Assembly (NCBI GenBank): GCA_016861105.1
Contig: BOKS01000005.1
Span: forward strand, 223,165 to 287,164
From: Betaproteobacteria bacterium
Lineage (GTDB): Bacteria; Pseudomonadota; Gammaproteobacteria; Burkholderiales; Casimicrobiaceae
Reading direction: 5' to 3'
Length of the DNA stretch: 64,000 bases
The translations under genes were made by a program, and so were the position numbers. This document shows, in pieces, positions 36,480-44,713 of this stretch; positions within the stretch are counted from its first letter, which is position 1, and each line of letters begins with the position of its first letter. Under the pieces are notes generated by a model. The model saw nothing but the letters and a program-made list of their open reading frames with translations. It was not told the origin of the DNA and did not search any database.

Positions 36480-37030
36480 CAGGCGCTCCCGCCCTGCGCG
36501 GCCGGGACCGCGCGCGCGGCGCGCAGCTCCGTCCACTGCTTGCGCAGCTCCGGCGACAGGGCCGCCCGCGCCTGCATCTCGTCGAGCTCGGTCTCGAGCT
36601 GCGCCACCTCGTGCTCGGCCAGCTGCCCGGCGCGCGCCTTCTCCAGCGCTTCAGTGAAGTAGTCCTCGTGCTTGTCGGTGCCGTATGCGGCCTTGTGGCC
36701 GATCGGCTTGGTGTAGGCCCACAGCCACGCGATCGGCCACAGCAGGCCGCCGAACACCAGCGACAGCAGGCACAGCGTCTGGATCGCCTGCCGCTGCGGG
36801 TGGTGGCGCTTGTGCGCGATCTTCTCGGGCAGCACGTGCACGATCCAGAAGACGGCGATGACGATGATCGGCACGACGGCGAGCACCACCCAGGCGAGCA
36901 CGTTCGCGGCGGTGTCGAGCGCTTCGCCGGCCAGGAACGCCGCATGCGCCGGCGCCGCGTGCCACGCGGCCGCGGTCAGCAGTGCGGTCAACAGGCGCAG
37001 GAACGTTGCGCTGCGGAGTCGGTGGGGCAT
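36479..37030 (-). CDS. DUF3302 inner-membrane protein (YibI-like)
   Basis: A 183-residue protein with an N-terminal signal-like helix, then two strong transmembrane segments at about 41-65 and 84-106. The second is LCLLSLVFGGLLWPIAWLWAY followed by the DUF3302-typical TKPIGHKAAYG. The C-terminal ~70 residues are charged and helical. It is the first gene of the operon with the HlyD adaptor, outer-membrane factor and glycine-zipper protein. Its role is unknown; it may substitute for or recruit a pump. The ATG at 37030 is preferred over an upstream start that would add 59 low-complexity residues. Confidence 0.8.
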   Translation of the reverse strand: MPHRLRSATFLRLLTALLTAAAWHAAPAHAAFLAGEALDTAANVLAWVVLAVVPIIVIAVFWIVHVLPEKIAHKRHHPQRQAIQTLCLLSLVFGGLLWPIAWLWAYTKPIGHKAAYGTDKHEDYFTEALEKARAGQLAEHEVAQLETELDEMQARAALSPELRKQWTELRAARAVPAAQGGSA

Positions 37031-37470
37031 CGGTCGCCGGTCGTCATGGGTGCGTCGAACGCGCACCACCCCTCGACCGCGGATCCGCTCGCGCGGAATC
37101 GGTCTTTGCACTCGCGATGGTGCGCACCGCGCAGCCGGGAATCCTTGCAGTTCTCGACAGGCACGCCCGGCGTGCTCCGCACCCCCGGCCGGCGTCGGCG
37201 GGACCACCGCGCTGTCGCGATAGGTGAGGACGGTGGGTGCGGCAGTCGTGATGATGGCCGTCGCCGCCCGGAACGGCGCGCAGCGGAAGCTGCCGGGCGC
37301 ATGCCGTGCCGCCGCGACACGTCGCGCCGCCGGCGTCGCCCCAGCGAGCGAAGCCCCGGACCCTCATGAATGCCATCCGCCCATGCGCCGCTCGCGCCGA
37401 AGGCCGCACTGCGATGGGGCAGCGCACCGGCTCGCCGCCCGCGCCTCCGCGCTGCGCGCGATCCCCCGCG
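37031..37470. other. 440-nt non-coding gap upstream of the DUF3302 operon
   Basis: It lies between the AraC-family gene stop and the DUF3302 start, both on the minus strand. The half nearer DUF3302 carries the regulatory cluster at 37102-37175. The rest (37180-37470) shows no convincing reading frame, hairpin or repeat. Confidence 0.6.
37102..37175 (-). promoter_or_regulatory. regulatory cluster A: palindrome, GTCGAGAA and TGCAARGAY elements
   Basis: On the minus strand, in order: a 15-nt palindrome GCACGCC-N-GGCGTGC (37175-37161), GTCGAGAA (37158-37151), TGCAAGGAT (37149-37141), GCGCACCAT (37125-37117) and TGCAAAGAC (37110-37102). The GTCGAGAA, TGCAARGAY and GCGCACCAT parts recur with nearly the same spacing upstream of the DUF3141 operon at 47218-47260. 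It lies 72-145 nt before the DUF3302 ATG, a normal place for a promoter and operator. Confidence 0.6.
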
Positions 37471-38553
37471 TCAATGGGGAAGCCTCTCCGGAAGGGGCGC
37501 GCCGGCCGAACGGCGCCACTGGGCGGGCGTCGTCCCGGACCAGCGGCGAAACGTGCGCATGAACGGGCTCACGCTCGCGTAGCCGAGCGTCGCCGCGACG
37601 TCGTCCAGCGGGAGGCGCGATGTCGACAGCAGCTGGCAGGCGACTTCGAAGCGGACCTGGTCGAGGCAGTGCTGGAACGTCGTGCCCTGTTGCTGAAGGC
37701 GCCTGTTCAGCGTGCGGCGGTGCATCGAGAGCGCGGCGGCGACGCTGTCGCCGGAGCAGCCGCCGGCCAGCAGCTGCAGGCGCAACGTCCGGTAGACGCC
37801 CTGCATCAGCGGCGGCTTGACCGCACCGGCGCGCTCCAACGCCCGGCGCCTGCGCTCGCGATCGGCGCCGGGGACCGGCCGGTCCATCCACGCCTCCCGG
37901 AACCGGATCGCGCAGTATTCCGCGTCGAAGTGCGGCGTGACGCGGAAGACGCTGCGGTAGTGCCGCGCGTCCGGCGGCGCCGCGTGCGCGAGGAGCACCT
38001 CAGAGGGGCTCCAGGAGGGCCCGCACAGCTCGCGCAGGAAGTTCGTGCCGCCCGCGAGCACCGCATCGTAGATCTGCTCGGCACCCACCGTGCCGCCCTG
38101 GTAGATCGCGTAGCCGAGCTCGGCGACGCCCCCGCGCACCCAGAGGAACGCCGCGCCGCCTTCGCTATTCATGTGCTGACGAGCGACCAGGGTCTCCAGC
38201 GCTTCGCGCAACGTCTCCGAGTGCCGGACCATCTCGCCGACGAGCCCGAGGTCCGCCAGGTGCCAGGCGCGGCCCGCCAGCAGGCCGAAGTGCGGCGTCC
38301 CGCTGCCCCGCGCGCACGCCTGCAGCAGGCGGCCGCACAGCGCATAGGGGATGCGCGCGTCGGGATCGGCGAGCGCCTCCACGGGGCACCCGGCCGCGTC
38401 GAGCACCGCCTGCGGGTCCGTCCCGAGCTGCCGCAGGAGTTCGGGAATCGTCGAGAACGCGCCTACACGCTGCTGCCAGAGCCCCGTGGGGCGCGGCGTC
38501 GGCGCCCCATGCGGCTCCGCGCGGCTCTCGTCGTCGTCGTCGGGCGTGGCCAT
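37471..38553 (-). CDS. AraC-family regulator with arabinose-binding-type N-terminal domain
   Basis: A 360-residue regulator. The N-terminal ~230 residues match the Arabinose_bd/QacR-like ligand domain (IPYALCGRLLQACARGSGTPHFGLLAG, split by normal spacing). The C-terminal double helix-turn-helix is complete, with VAAALSMHRRTLNRRLQQQG and VAATLGYASVSPFMRTFRRWSGTTPAQWR. It is divergent from the Rieske-MFS-GNAT genes, whose first start is 117 nt away, so those genes are its most likely targets. The effector is unknown. Confidence 0.88.
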   Translation of the reverse strand: MATPDDDDESRAEPHGAPTPRPTGLWQQRVGAFSTIPELLRQLGTDPQAVLDAAGCPVEALADPDARIPYALCGRLLQACARGSGTPHFGLLAGRAWHLADLGLVGEMVRHSETLREALETLVARQHMNSEGGAAFLWVRGGVAELGYAIYQGGTVGAEQIYDAVLAGGTNFLRELCGPSWSPSEVLLAHAAPPDARHYRSVFRVTPHFDAEYCAIRFREAWMDRPVPGADRERRRRALERAGAVKPPLMQGVYRTLRLQLLAGGCSGDSVAAALSMHRRTLNRRLQQQGTTFQHCLDQVRFEVACQLLSTSRLPLDDVAATLGYASVSPFMRTFRRWSGTTPAQWRRSAGAPLPERLPH

Positions 38554-38669
38554 CGTCGATCGGGGAACGGTGCCGACCGGTGCCGGACGGCGGGCAAGTG
38601 TACGGGGAGCGACGATCGGAATCCGGCAGGCCCGGGCGTCGTGCGAGCAGATTCCATCACAGCCGCCCC

Positions 38670-39014
38670 ATGACGTCCACCGGGCGCGCCATGGACGAAT
38701 GCCTGCTCGACGTCGGCAGCACCGCGCAACTGAGTCGCGAACACGGGACGCCGCTGGGGGTGGCCAATGCCCGGATCGCCCTCTTTCGTGTCGGCGGCCG
38801 CGTCGTCGCCGTCGAGGACGCCTGCCTGCACTGTTCGAGCCCGCTCTCCGATGGCAGGCTGGAGGGCGCGATCGTCGCGTGCGCGCGCTGCGGATGGGCG
38901 TACGATCTCGACGCGGGATCGGTGATGCGCCTGCCGGCCCTGCGCCTGAACGCCTTTCCGGTCCGCGTGGAGCGCACGCGCATCCTGCTCGAGTGGACAC
39001 CGCCGCCGACCTGA
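38670..39014 (+). CDS. Rieske-like [2Fe-2S] protein with altered ligand set (CxH...CxxC)
   Basis: A 114-residue single-domain protein of the Rieske/NirD-type fold. The first ligand box is CLHC (Cys52, His54), in the normal C-x-H form. The second box is CARCGWAYDLDAG, where Rieske proteins have C-x2-H followed by GW. His is replaced by Cys74, giving C-x-H ... C-x2-C. The codon is TGC, two changes from either His codon, so a single read error cannot explain it. The remaining fold is well kept (FRVGGRVVAVEDAC, LPALRLNAFPVRVERTRILLEW). It may act as a redox carrier for an oxygenase encoded elsewhere, or have lost the cluster. ATG 38691 is an alternative start. Confidence 0.75.
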   Translation: MTSTGRAMDECLLDVGSTAQLSREHGTPLGVANARIALFRVGGRVVAVEDACLHCSSPLSDGRLEGAIVACARCGWAYDLDAGSVMRLPALRLNAFPVRVERTRILLEWTPPPT

Positions 39015-39153
39015 CGACGCCCGCGAGGCGGCCGGCCGACCCGACCGCGGGGCCGGCGCCGTCCTGAGGGCCCGCCCGCTGGACGTCCCGCCGGCCCGCG
39101 CGCGCGGTCGCCAGGCCGCCGCCGCGGCGCTGGCGGTCGTCCTGTTCCTGGCG

Positions 39154-40404
39154 ATGTTCGACGCGCACCTCGACCGCCAGATCGTGGTGGCCCTCTTCCC
39201 GGTGCTGCGCGCACAGTGGCAACTCTCCGACGTGCAGCTCGGATCGCTGGTGTCGATCGTCTCGCTGATGGTGGCCGCCTGCGCCGTGCCCGGGGCGCTG
39301 CTCGCGGACCGCGCCGGCCACGCGCGCGCGCTCGTGGCGATGGTCGTCCTGTGGAACGCCGCCACGCTCGCCTGCGCCGCGGCCGGGAGCTACGGCACGA
39401 TGGTCGGCTTGCGCGCGCTCGTCGGCGTGGCCCAGGCCGCGTTCGGCGCCGTCAGCGCCGCGATGCTCGCCGCGCTCTTTCCGCCCCACGCCCGCGGCAC
39501 GATCCTCGGCCTGTTCCTGGCCGCCGGCCTCGTCGGAAACGCGCTCGGGGTGTTCGTCGGCGGCGTCATCGCCGCACGGTGGGACTGGTCGACGGCGTTC
39601 GCGGCCGCCGCGCTGCCGGGCTTCGCGCTCGCCGTGCTGCTCCTCGCCCTCGGAAGCCGCGCCGGCGCCGGTGCCGGCCCGGTCGTGCGCGCCGGCGCGC
39701 CGTGGCTCGGCCACCTGCGCCGCCTGATCCGCACGCGCACGCTGCTGCTCCTGTGCCTCGGGGGCGGTTTCCAGCTTCTCACGGTCGCCGCGCTCGCCTC
39801 GTGGATGCCCGCCTTTCTCTACCGGTCCCACGGGCTCGACGTCGCACGGGCCGGCAGTGCGGCATCCCTCGTCCTCGTGGTCGGCGTGCTGGGGGCGGTC
39901 GGCTGGGGCGTGGTCTGCGACAGGCTGGGCGCCGCGCGCCCCGCGCTGCGCGTCCTGATCCCCGCGTGCCTCGCGGCGGCCACGGCCGCGCTCGCGACGT
40001 ACACCTTCGCGCTCGCGTCGCCCGGAACCCTCCAGTACGCGCTCATGATCGCCACGGGCGCGGTCATGACGGGCTACCTCGGCCCGGTCGCCGCCGCAGT
40101 GGCCGACGTCGCGCAGCCGGCCGTCCGCGCCACGGCGATCGCGTTCCTGGCGCTGGCGCACAACCTGCTCGGCCTCGCCGCCGGGCCGATGCTGGCCGGC
40201 CTGCTGTCCGACGCGCTCGACCTGCGGACCGCGCTGGCCGTCGTCCCGGCCGCCAGCATCGCCGCGGCCGCGCTGTTCGTGATGGCGGCTCGCTCGTACG
40301 TGTCCGATCGCGACGCGGCCGCGCTCGTGCCATCGTGGGCGGGGGAGGCCCCGTCGGCGCCGGCCGCCCTGCACCCGCCTGCCACCGACCGGCGCGCGCC
40401 GTGA
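39154..40404 (+). CDS. major facilitator superfamily transporter (start uncertain)
   Basis: A protein of at least 416 residues with about twelve hydrophobic helices. FDAHLDRQIVVALFPVL near the N-terminus corresponds to the DRQ region of helix 1 in MFS transporters of the anion:cation symporter and spinster types. DRAGHARALVAM is the loop 2-3 motif. The ATG at 39154 cuts into helix 1: the preceding in-frame codons read ALAVVLFLA, clearly part of the helix. No ATG, GTG or TTG lies upstream in frame before a stop, so translation may begin at CTG 39064. It sits between the Rieske-like gene and a GNAT gene; its substrate may be an aromatic or organic acid. Confidence 0.8.
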   Translation: MFDAHLDRQIVVALFPVLRAQWQLSDVQLGSLVSIVSLMVAACAVPGALLADRAGHARALVAMVVLWNAATLACAAAGSYGTMVGLRALVGVAQAAFGAVSAAMLAALFPPHARGTILGLFLAAGLVGNALGVFVGGVIAARWDWSTAFAAAALPGFALAVLLLALGSRAGAGAGPVVRAGAPWLGHLRRLIRTRTLLLLCLGGGFQLLTVAALASWMPAFLYRSHGLDVARAGSAASLVLVVGVLGAVGWGVVCDRLGAARPALRVLIPACLAAATAALATYTFALASPGTLQYALMIATGAVMTGYLGPVAAAVADVAQPAVRATAIAFLALAHNLLGLAAGPMLAGLLSDALDLRTALAVVPAASIAAAALFVMAARSYVSDRDAAALVPSWAGEAPSAPAALHPPATDRRAP

Positions 40405-40970
40405 GCGATGCGCGTGCGTTCCGCGAAGTGACCAGGCTGCGCGACGGCACGCCGGTGACCATCCGCGCCGTCCGGGCGGACGACCGCGAGCGCGTCGCCA
40501 GGGCGTTCGCCGCCCTCGACCGCGACACGGTCTACACGCGCTTCTTCGCGTACCGCAAGGCGCTCGACGAGGCGGAACTCGCGCGCCTCGCCGCGATGGA
40601 CTTCGTCGGCGAGGCGATGCTCGTCGCGACCGTAGGCGCCGGCGACGACGAGACGATCGTCGCCGGCGCGCGCTACGTCGTCGATCCCACCGGCGATGCG
40701 CGCACCGCGGAGATCGCGTTCACGGTCGAGGAGGACTTCCAGGGCCGGGGCCTCGCCGGCCGCATGCTCGACCGGCTCGCGGCGCTCGCCCGCACGAACG
40801 GCATCGCCCGCTTGGAGGCGATCGTGCTCGACACCAATCGGCCCATGCTGCGCGTCTTCGAGCGCTCCGGCCTGCCGGCGAAGACCTCGCGGCGCGACGG
40901 CGACGTGGTCGTGACGCTCGACCTCGGGGCTGCCGGCGGGCGCGACGGCGGGCCCGCGCGCGAGCCGTAG
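40401..40970 (+). CDS. GNAT acetyltransferase of the Pat type
   Basis: A 189-residue protein. It begins with TRLRDGTPVTIRAVRADDRERVARAF, nearly the standard start of the GNAT domain found in protein acetyltransferases related to PatZ. EEDFQGRGLAGRMLDRL is the acetyl-CoA-binding Q/RxxGxG/A motif. The ADP-forming acyl-CoA synthetase domain of PatZ is absent, so this is a stand-alone form. GTGA overlap with the MFS gene makes the two translationally coupled. The target could be a protein lysine or a small molecule. Confidence 0.82.
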   Translation: MSDARAFREVTRLRDGTPVTIRAVRADDRERVARAFAALDRDTVYTRFFAYRKALDEAELARLAAMDFVGEAMLVATVGAGDDETIVAGARYVVDPTGDARTAEIAFTVEEDFQGRGLAGRMLDRLAALARTNGIARLEAIVLDTNRPMLRVFERSGLPAKTSRRDGDVVVTLDLGAAGGRDGGPAREP

Positions 40971-40990
40971 CGCACGGCACCGCGCTACGG
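40965..40990. terminator. bidirectional hairpin terminator spanning two stop codons
   Basis: CCGTAGCGC (40965-40973) and GCGCTACGG (40982-40990) form a perfect 9-bp stem with an 8-nt loop. The stem includes the TAG of the GNAT gene and the TAG of the opposing exported-protein gene. There is no U-tract on either side. Confidence 0.6.
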
Positions 40991-41425
40991 ACGCGGGCGC
41001 TCCGCGTTGGCCCGCGCGAGGCGCGCGAGCCGGATCGCCTCCGGAATCACGGCGCCGAATGCCGCGGCATAGTCACCCTTGTTCGCGTCGCCGTATCCCG
41101 CGGCGCGCACCGTGACGGTGCCGGCATTGCCGACCTCGAGCTCGAAGGTGACCGGCTTCGCGTTCTTCGGCCAGGCGAAATAGACCGGCCCCCAGCGGGT
41201 GGTCACCTGCAGGTCGCGGCGCTTCATGCCCGTCCGAGCGTTGATGCGCTGGACGCCCTCCGCCGCGAGCTCGGGCCCGCGCGCGGCGGCGAGCGCGCCC
41301 AGCGCGGGCTGCACCGGGGTTCCGCCCGGCGGCGAAGCGGCCCGCGGCGCCGCGGGCACTTGTGCCGCTGCCGGCCACGCGACGAACGCCGCCACCAGTG
41401 CGGCAGCCATCACCCATCGAACCAT
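40985..41425 (-). CDS. exported protein of unknown function
   Basis: A 146-residue protein with a signal peptide (MVRWVMAAALVAAFVAWPAAAQ). After a Pro/Ala-rich linker there is a compact domain containing GPVYFAWPKNAKPVTFELEVG and VTVRAAGYGDANKGDYAAAF. I do not recognise the family. The ATG at 41425 puts the signal peptide at the N-terminus; the frame upstream is low-complexity. It lies 85 nt after the RRM gene and is the last minus-strand gene before the convergent GNAT gene. Confidence 0.65.
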   Translation of the reverse strand: MVRWVMAAALVAAFVAWPAAAQVPAAPRAASPPGGTPVQPALGALAAARGPELAAEGVQRINARTGMKRRDLQVTTRWGPVYFAWPKNAKPVTFELEVGNAGTVTVRAAGYGDANKGDYAAAFGAVIPEAIRLARLARANAERPRP

Positions 41426-41510
41426 CTCGCCTCCTCGGTCGTACGTGGACCCCTGCCGGCCCCGGGCGGCGGTGCCGGCGTCGCGGCGGCGCACGCTGCA
41501 CGTGCGTCGC

Positions 41511-41759
41511 TCAGCGTATCGTCGTCGAGCAGCTGAGCGTGCGGCCGTTCCAGAACATGCCGTCCAGCCGCGCCTGGAGCCTGCCGATCGTGACGAAGTC
41601 CGCCTTCGCGAACGTCATGACCGCCGCCGGCCGGCTGCCGTCGCCCTCGACGCGCTGGATGTGCGTGCACTCCGCCTCCGGCGCGTACTTGGCCACGAAC
41701 GCCTTCAGGTCCTTGTCGCTGGTCCCGGGTGCTATGTTCGCGATCCAGAGTTTCTGCAT
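41511..41759 (-). CDS. small RRM-fold RNA-binding protein
   Basis: An 82-residue protein. LWIANIAPGTSDKDLKAFVA is a good beta1-alpha1 of an RRM, with LWIANI in the place of RNP2. PAAVMTFAKADF and RLQARLDGMFWNGRTLSCST fit beta3-alpha2-beta4, although RNP1 lacks the usual aromatic pair. Small stand-alone RRMs in bacteria may bind RNA or proteins; the target is unknown. It starts 17 nt after fabI and is likely the fifth gene of the DUF3141-pta-ackA-fabI operon. Confidence 0.7.
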   Translation of the reverse strand: MQKLWIANIAPGTSDKDLKAFVAKYAPEAECTHIQRVEGDGSRPAAVMTFAKADFVTIGRLQARLDGMFWNGRTLSCSTTIR

Positions 41760-41776
41760 GGTGGCTCCGCCGCCGT

Positions 41777-42559
41777 TCAGGCCATGATGTTGACGCCGCC
41801 GTCGACGTACAGCGTCTCGCCGGACAGGCGCCGCGCGTACGGCGTGGCGAGGAACGCGCAGGTGAAGCCCACGTCCATGATGTCCACCAGCTCGCCGAGC
41901 GGCGCGCGCTGGGCCGCCTCGTTGAGCAGCAGGTCGAAGTCCTTGAGCCCGGAAGCGGCACGCGTCTTCAGCGGCCCGGGCGAGATCGCGTGCACGCGGA
42001 TGCCCTTCGGCCCGAGCTCGTAGGCGACGTAGCGGCAGCACGCCTCGAGCGCGGCCTTGACGGGGCCCATGACGCTGTAGGTGGGAATCACCTTGTTCGC
42101 GCCGTAGTAGCTCATCGCGAACATCGTGCCGCCGTCGCCCATCAACGGCGCGGCCAGCCGCGCCATCCGCACGAACGAGTGGCACGACACGTCCATCGCC
42201 ACGGCGAAACCCTCCGCCGAGCAGTTGAGCAGCCCGCCCTGCAGGTCGTCCTTCGGCGCGAACGCGATCGAGTGCACGAGGATGTCGAGCCTGCCCCAGC
42301 GCGTGCGGACCTCGTCGAACACCTTCTCCAGCGCGCCGCCCTGCGCCACGTCCAGCGGCAGGACGAGCGACGCTCCGAGATCGCGCGCCAGCGGCTCGAC
42401 GTGGGGGCGCGCGCGGTCGTTGAGGTAGGTGACGGCGAGCTCGGCGCCGAGCTCGCGGAACGCCTTCGCGCAGCCGTAGGCGATCGAGTGCTCGTTGGCG
42501 ATGCCCACGACCAGCGCCTTGCGGTCCTTGAGGACCGGACGGGGGATGTCGATGCTCAT
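41777..42559 (-). CDS. fabI: enoyl-[acyl-carrier-protein] reductase (FabI)
   Basis: A 260-residue NADH-dependent reductase of fatty-acid elongation. The N-terminus has VVGIANEHSIAYGCAKAF, the FabI-specific nucleotide loop. The catalytic pair is in YYGANKVIPTYSVMGPVKAAL, with Tyr161 and Lys168 in the Y-x6-K spacing. The C-terminus SGETLYVDGGVNIM is standard. It is separated from ackA by 17 nt. This location in an acetate-kinase operon suggests a second FabI copy serving a special purpose rather than the housekeeping gene, but that cannot be tested here. Confidence 0.9.
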   Translation of the reverse strand: MSIDIPRPVLKDRKALVVGIANEHSIAYGCAKAFRELGAELAVTYLNDRARPHVEPLARDLGASLVLPLDVAQGGALEKVFDEVRTRWGRLDILVHSIAFAPKDDLQGGLLNCSAEGFAVAMDVSCHSFVRMARLAAPLMGDGGTMFAMSYYGANKVIPTYSVMGPVKAALEACCRYVAYELGPKGIRVHAISPGPLKTRAASGLKDFDLLLNEAAQRAPLGELVDIMDVGFTCAFLATPYARRLSGETLYVDGGVNIMA

Positions 42560-42576
42560 CGTGTCCTCGTGCGCGG

Positions 42577-43767
42577 TCAGCCGCTTCCGCCGGCGAGCGT
42601 CCGCCGCGTGTGGCGCGCGATCATCAGCTCCTCGTTGGTGGGGATCACCCAGGCGCGCACGCGGCTCTCCGGGGTGCTGATGCAGGGCCCGCCGCGCGCG
42701 TTCGCCTGCACGTCGGGCGCGAGGCCGAGCCACGCCGCGTCGCCGCAGACGCGCTGCCGCAGCGACGCGCTGTTCTCGCCGATGCCGGCGGTGAACACCA
42801 GCGCGTCGATCCCGCCCAGCGCGGCTACGAGCGACCCCAGCTCCCGGCCGATCCGGTAGGCGTACAGGTCGATCGCGGCCTTCGCGCCGGGCGCGTCGCT
42901 GCGCTCCAGCGCGCGCATGTCGCCGCTGATGCCCGAGACGCCGAGCAGCCCGGACTGCTGGTAGATCAGCTTCTCGATCGCGCGCGCGTCCATGCGCAGC
43001 TCGTCCATCAGGTACAGCACGACCCCCGGGTCGAGGCTGCCGCTGCGCGTGCCCATCGGCAGCCCGTCCGCGGCGGTGAAGCCCATCGTGCTCGCCACGC
43101 TGCGCCCGTCGGCGATGGCGCACATGCTGGAGCCGTTGCCCAAGTGCGCGACGACCACCCGCCCGCGCGCGGCGCCCGCGTCGAAGCGCGGCAGCACGCT
43201 TGCGACGTACTCGTACGACAGCCCGTGGAAGCCGTAGCGCAGCACGCCGCGCCCGGTGATCTCCCGCGGCAGCGCGAACGCCTGCGCCACCGGCGGCATG
43301 GTCCGATGGAAAGCGGTGTCGAAGCACGCCACCTGCGGCAGCTGCGGCAGCCGCTGCAACAGGGCGCGGATCGGGGCCAGGTTGTGCGGCTGATGCAGCG
43401 GCGCGAGCGGGACGTACTTCTCCAGCGCCGCGACGATCGAAGCGTCGACGCGCACCGGGGCCGAGTACTCGGTTCCGCCGTGCACGACGCGGTGGCCGAC
43501 GCCGACCAGCCGGTGGCCCGCCAGCCGCTCGCGCAGGAACCCGACGAGGTGGTCGAGCGCGCCGTCGTGCCCGAGCTTCACCCCCTCGCCCCACGCCTTC
43601 TCGTCGAGCGTGGCGCCGGCGCCGTCCCGGGCGACGAAGCGCGGCGACGTGTTCAGCCCCTCCGCCTGGCCGCGCGCGACGACGGCGAGGTCCTCGCCGT
43701 CGAGCGCGAACAGCGAGAACTTGAAGCTCGACGAGCCGGCGTTCAGGACGGCGATGGCGTCGGCCAT
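42577..43767 (-). CDS. ackA: acetate kinase
   Basis: A 396-residue ASKHA-fold kinase interconverting acetyl phosphate + ADP and acetate + ATP. Motifs: VLNAGSSSFKFSLF (phosphate 1), GHRVVHGG, FDTAFHRTMPPVA with the catalytic Asp, HLGNGSSMCAI, SGISGDMRAL, and VFTAGIGENSASLR at the adenosine site. The length is typical. Only 2 nt separate it from the phosphotransacetylase gene, so together they convert acyl-CoA to acid with ATP formation. Confidence 0.93.
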   Translation of the reverse strand: MADAIAVLNAGSSSFKFSLFALDGEDLAVVARGQAEGLNTSPRFVARDGAGATLDEKAWGEGVKLGHDGALDHLVGFLRERLAGHRLVGVGHRVVHGGTEYSAPVRVDASIVAALEKYVPLAPLHQPHNLAPIRALLQRLPQLPQVACFDTAFHRTMPPVAQAFALPREITGRGVLRYGFHGLSYEYVASVLPRFDAGAARGRVVVAHLGNGSSMCAIADGRSVASTMGFTAADGLPMGTRSGSLDPGVVLYLMDELRMDARAIEKLIYQQSGLLGVSGISGDMRALERSDAPGAKAAIDLYAYRIGRELGSLVAALGGIDALVFTAGIGENSASLRQRVCGDAAWLGLAPDVQANARGGPCISTPESRVRAWVIPTNEELMIARHTRRTLAGGSG

Positions 43768-43769
43768 GG

Positions 43770-44711
43770 TCAGGCCAGCGCCTTGCCCGCCGCCTCGCGA
43801 CGCGCCTGCGCCACCAGTGCGGCGATGCCGCACGACGCGAGCCGCGTCGTGACGCTGTCGGCACGGCTCGTCAGGATGACGGGCACCTTCGCCCCGAGCA
43901 CGATCCCCGCCGCATCGGCACCGGCGAGGAAGGACAGGCTCTTGGCGAGCATGTTGCCCGCCTCGAGGTCGGGCACGATCAGGACGTTGGCGCGCCCCGC
44001 CACGGGCGAGTCGATCTTCTTGATCGCCTTCGACTCGAGGCTGATCGCGTTGTCGAGCGCGAGCGGCCCGTCGACGAGCGCGCCGGTGATCTGGCCGCGG
44101 TCGGCCATCTTGCACAGCGCGCCGGCCTCGACCGTGGACGGCACCTTCGGGTTGATGGTCTCCATCGCCGACAGGATCGCGACGCGGACCTCGGGCATGC
44201 GCAGCGCGTGGGCGAGGTCGATCGCGTTCTGGATGATGTCGACCTTCTCCTCCATCGTCGGCGCGATGTTGACGGCCGCGTCGCTGATGATCAGCGTCTC
44301 CGCGTACGACGGCACGTCCATCACGAAGCAGTGGCTGACGCGCCGCGACGTGCGCAGCCCGGTCTCCTTGCGCACCACCGCCCCCATCAGCTCGTCGGTG
44401 TGCAGGCTGCCCTTCATCAACGCCTCGGCCCTGCCCTCCCGGACCAGCTCGACCGCCTTCGCCGCCGAGGCCTGGCTGTACGGCGCCTCGACGATCGGCA
44501 CGCCGGCGATGTCGATGCCGTGGGCCTTCGCCACGGCCTCGATGCGCGCCCTCGGGCCGACCAGGACCGGCGCGATCAGCCCGAGCTTCGCCGCGTCGAC
44601 GGCGCCGCGCAGCGAGCTCTCGTCGCACGGGTGCGCGACGGCCGTCGGCGTGGGCGGCAACGACTTGCAGGCGTCGATCAGGCGCTGGTACTTCTCGTGC
44701 TTGCGTTCCAT
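43770..44711 (-). CDS. pta: phosphate acetyl/butyryl transferase
   Basis: A 313-residue short phosphotransacetylase-type protein, ATG start MERKHEKYQRLIDACKSLP. It has LMKGSLHTDELMGAVV, SHCFVMDVPSYAETLIISDAAVNI and NVLIVPDLEAGNMLAKSL, typical of the short Pta/Ptb proteins that transfer acetyl or butyryl groups between CoA and phosphate. Substrate length preference is not readable. A GTG 6 nt upstream (44717) would overlap the DUF3141 stop and is an alternative start. It is coupled with ackA downstream and the DUF3141 gene upstream. Confidence 0.88.
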   Translation of the reverse strand: MERKHEKYQRLIDACKSLPPTPTAVAHPCDESSLRGAVDAAKLGLIAPVLVGPRARIEAVAKAHGIDIAGVPIVEAPYSQASAAKAVELVREGRAEALMKGSLHTDELMGAVVRKETGLRTSRRVSHCFVMDVPSYAETLIISDAAVNIAPTMEEKVDIIQNAIDLAHALRMPEVRVAILSAMETINPKVPSTVEAGALCKMADRGQITGALVDGPLALDNAISLESKAIKKIDSPVAGRANVLIVPDLEAGNMLAKSLSFLAGADAAGIVLGAKVPVILTSRADSVTTRLASCGIAALVAQARREAAGKALA

Positions 44712-44713
44712 CG

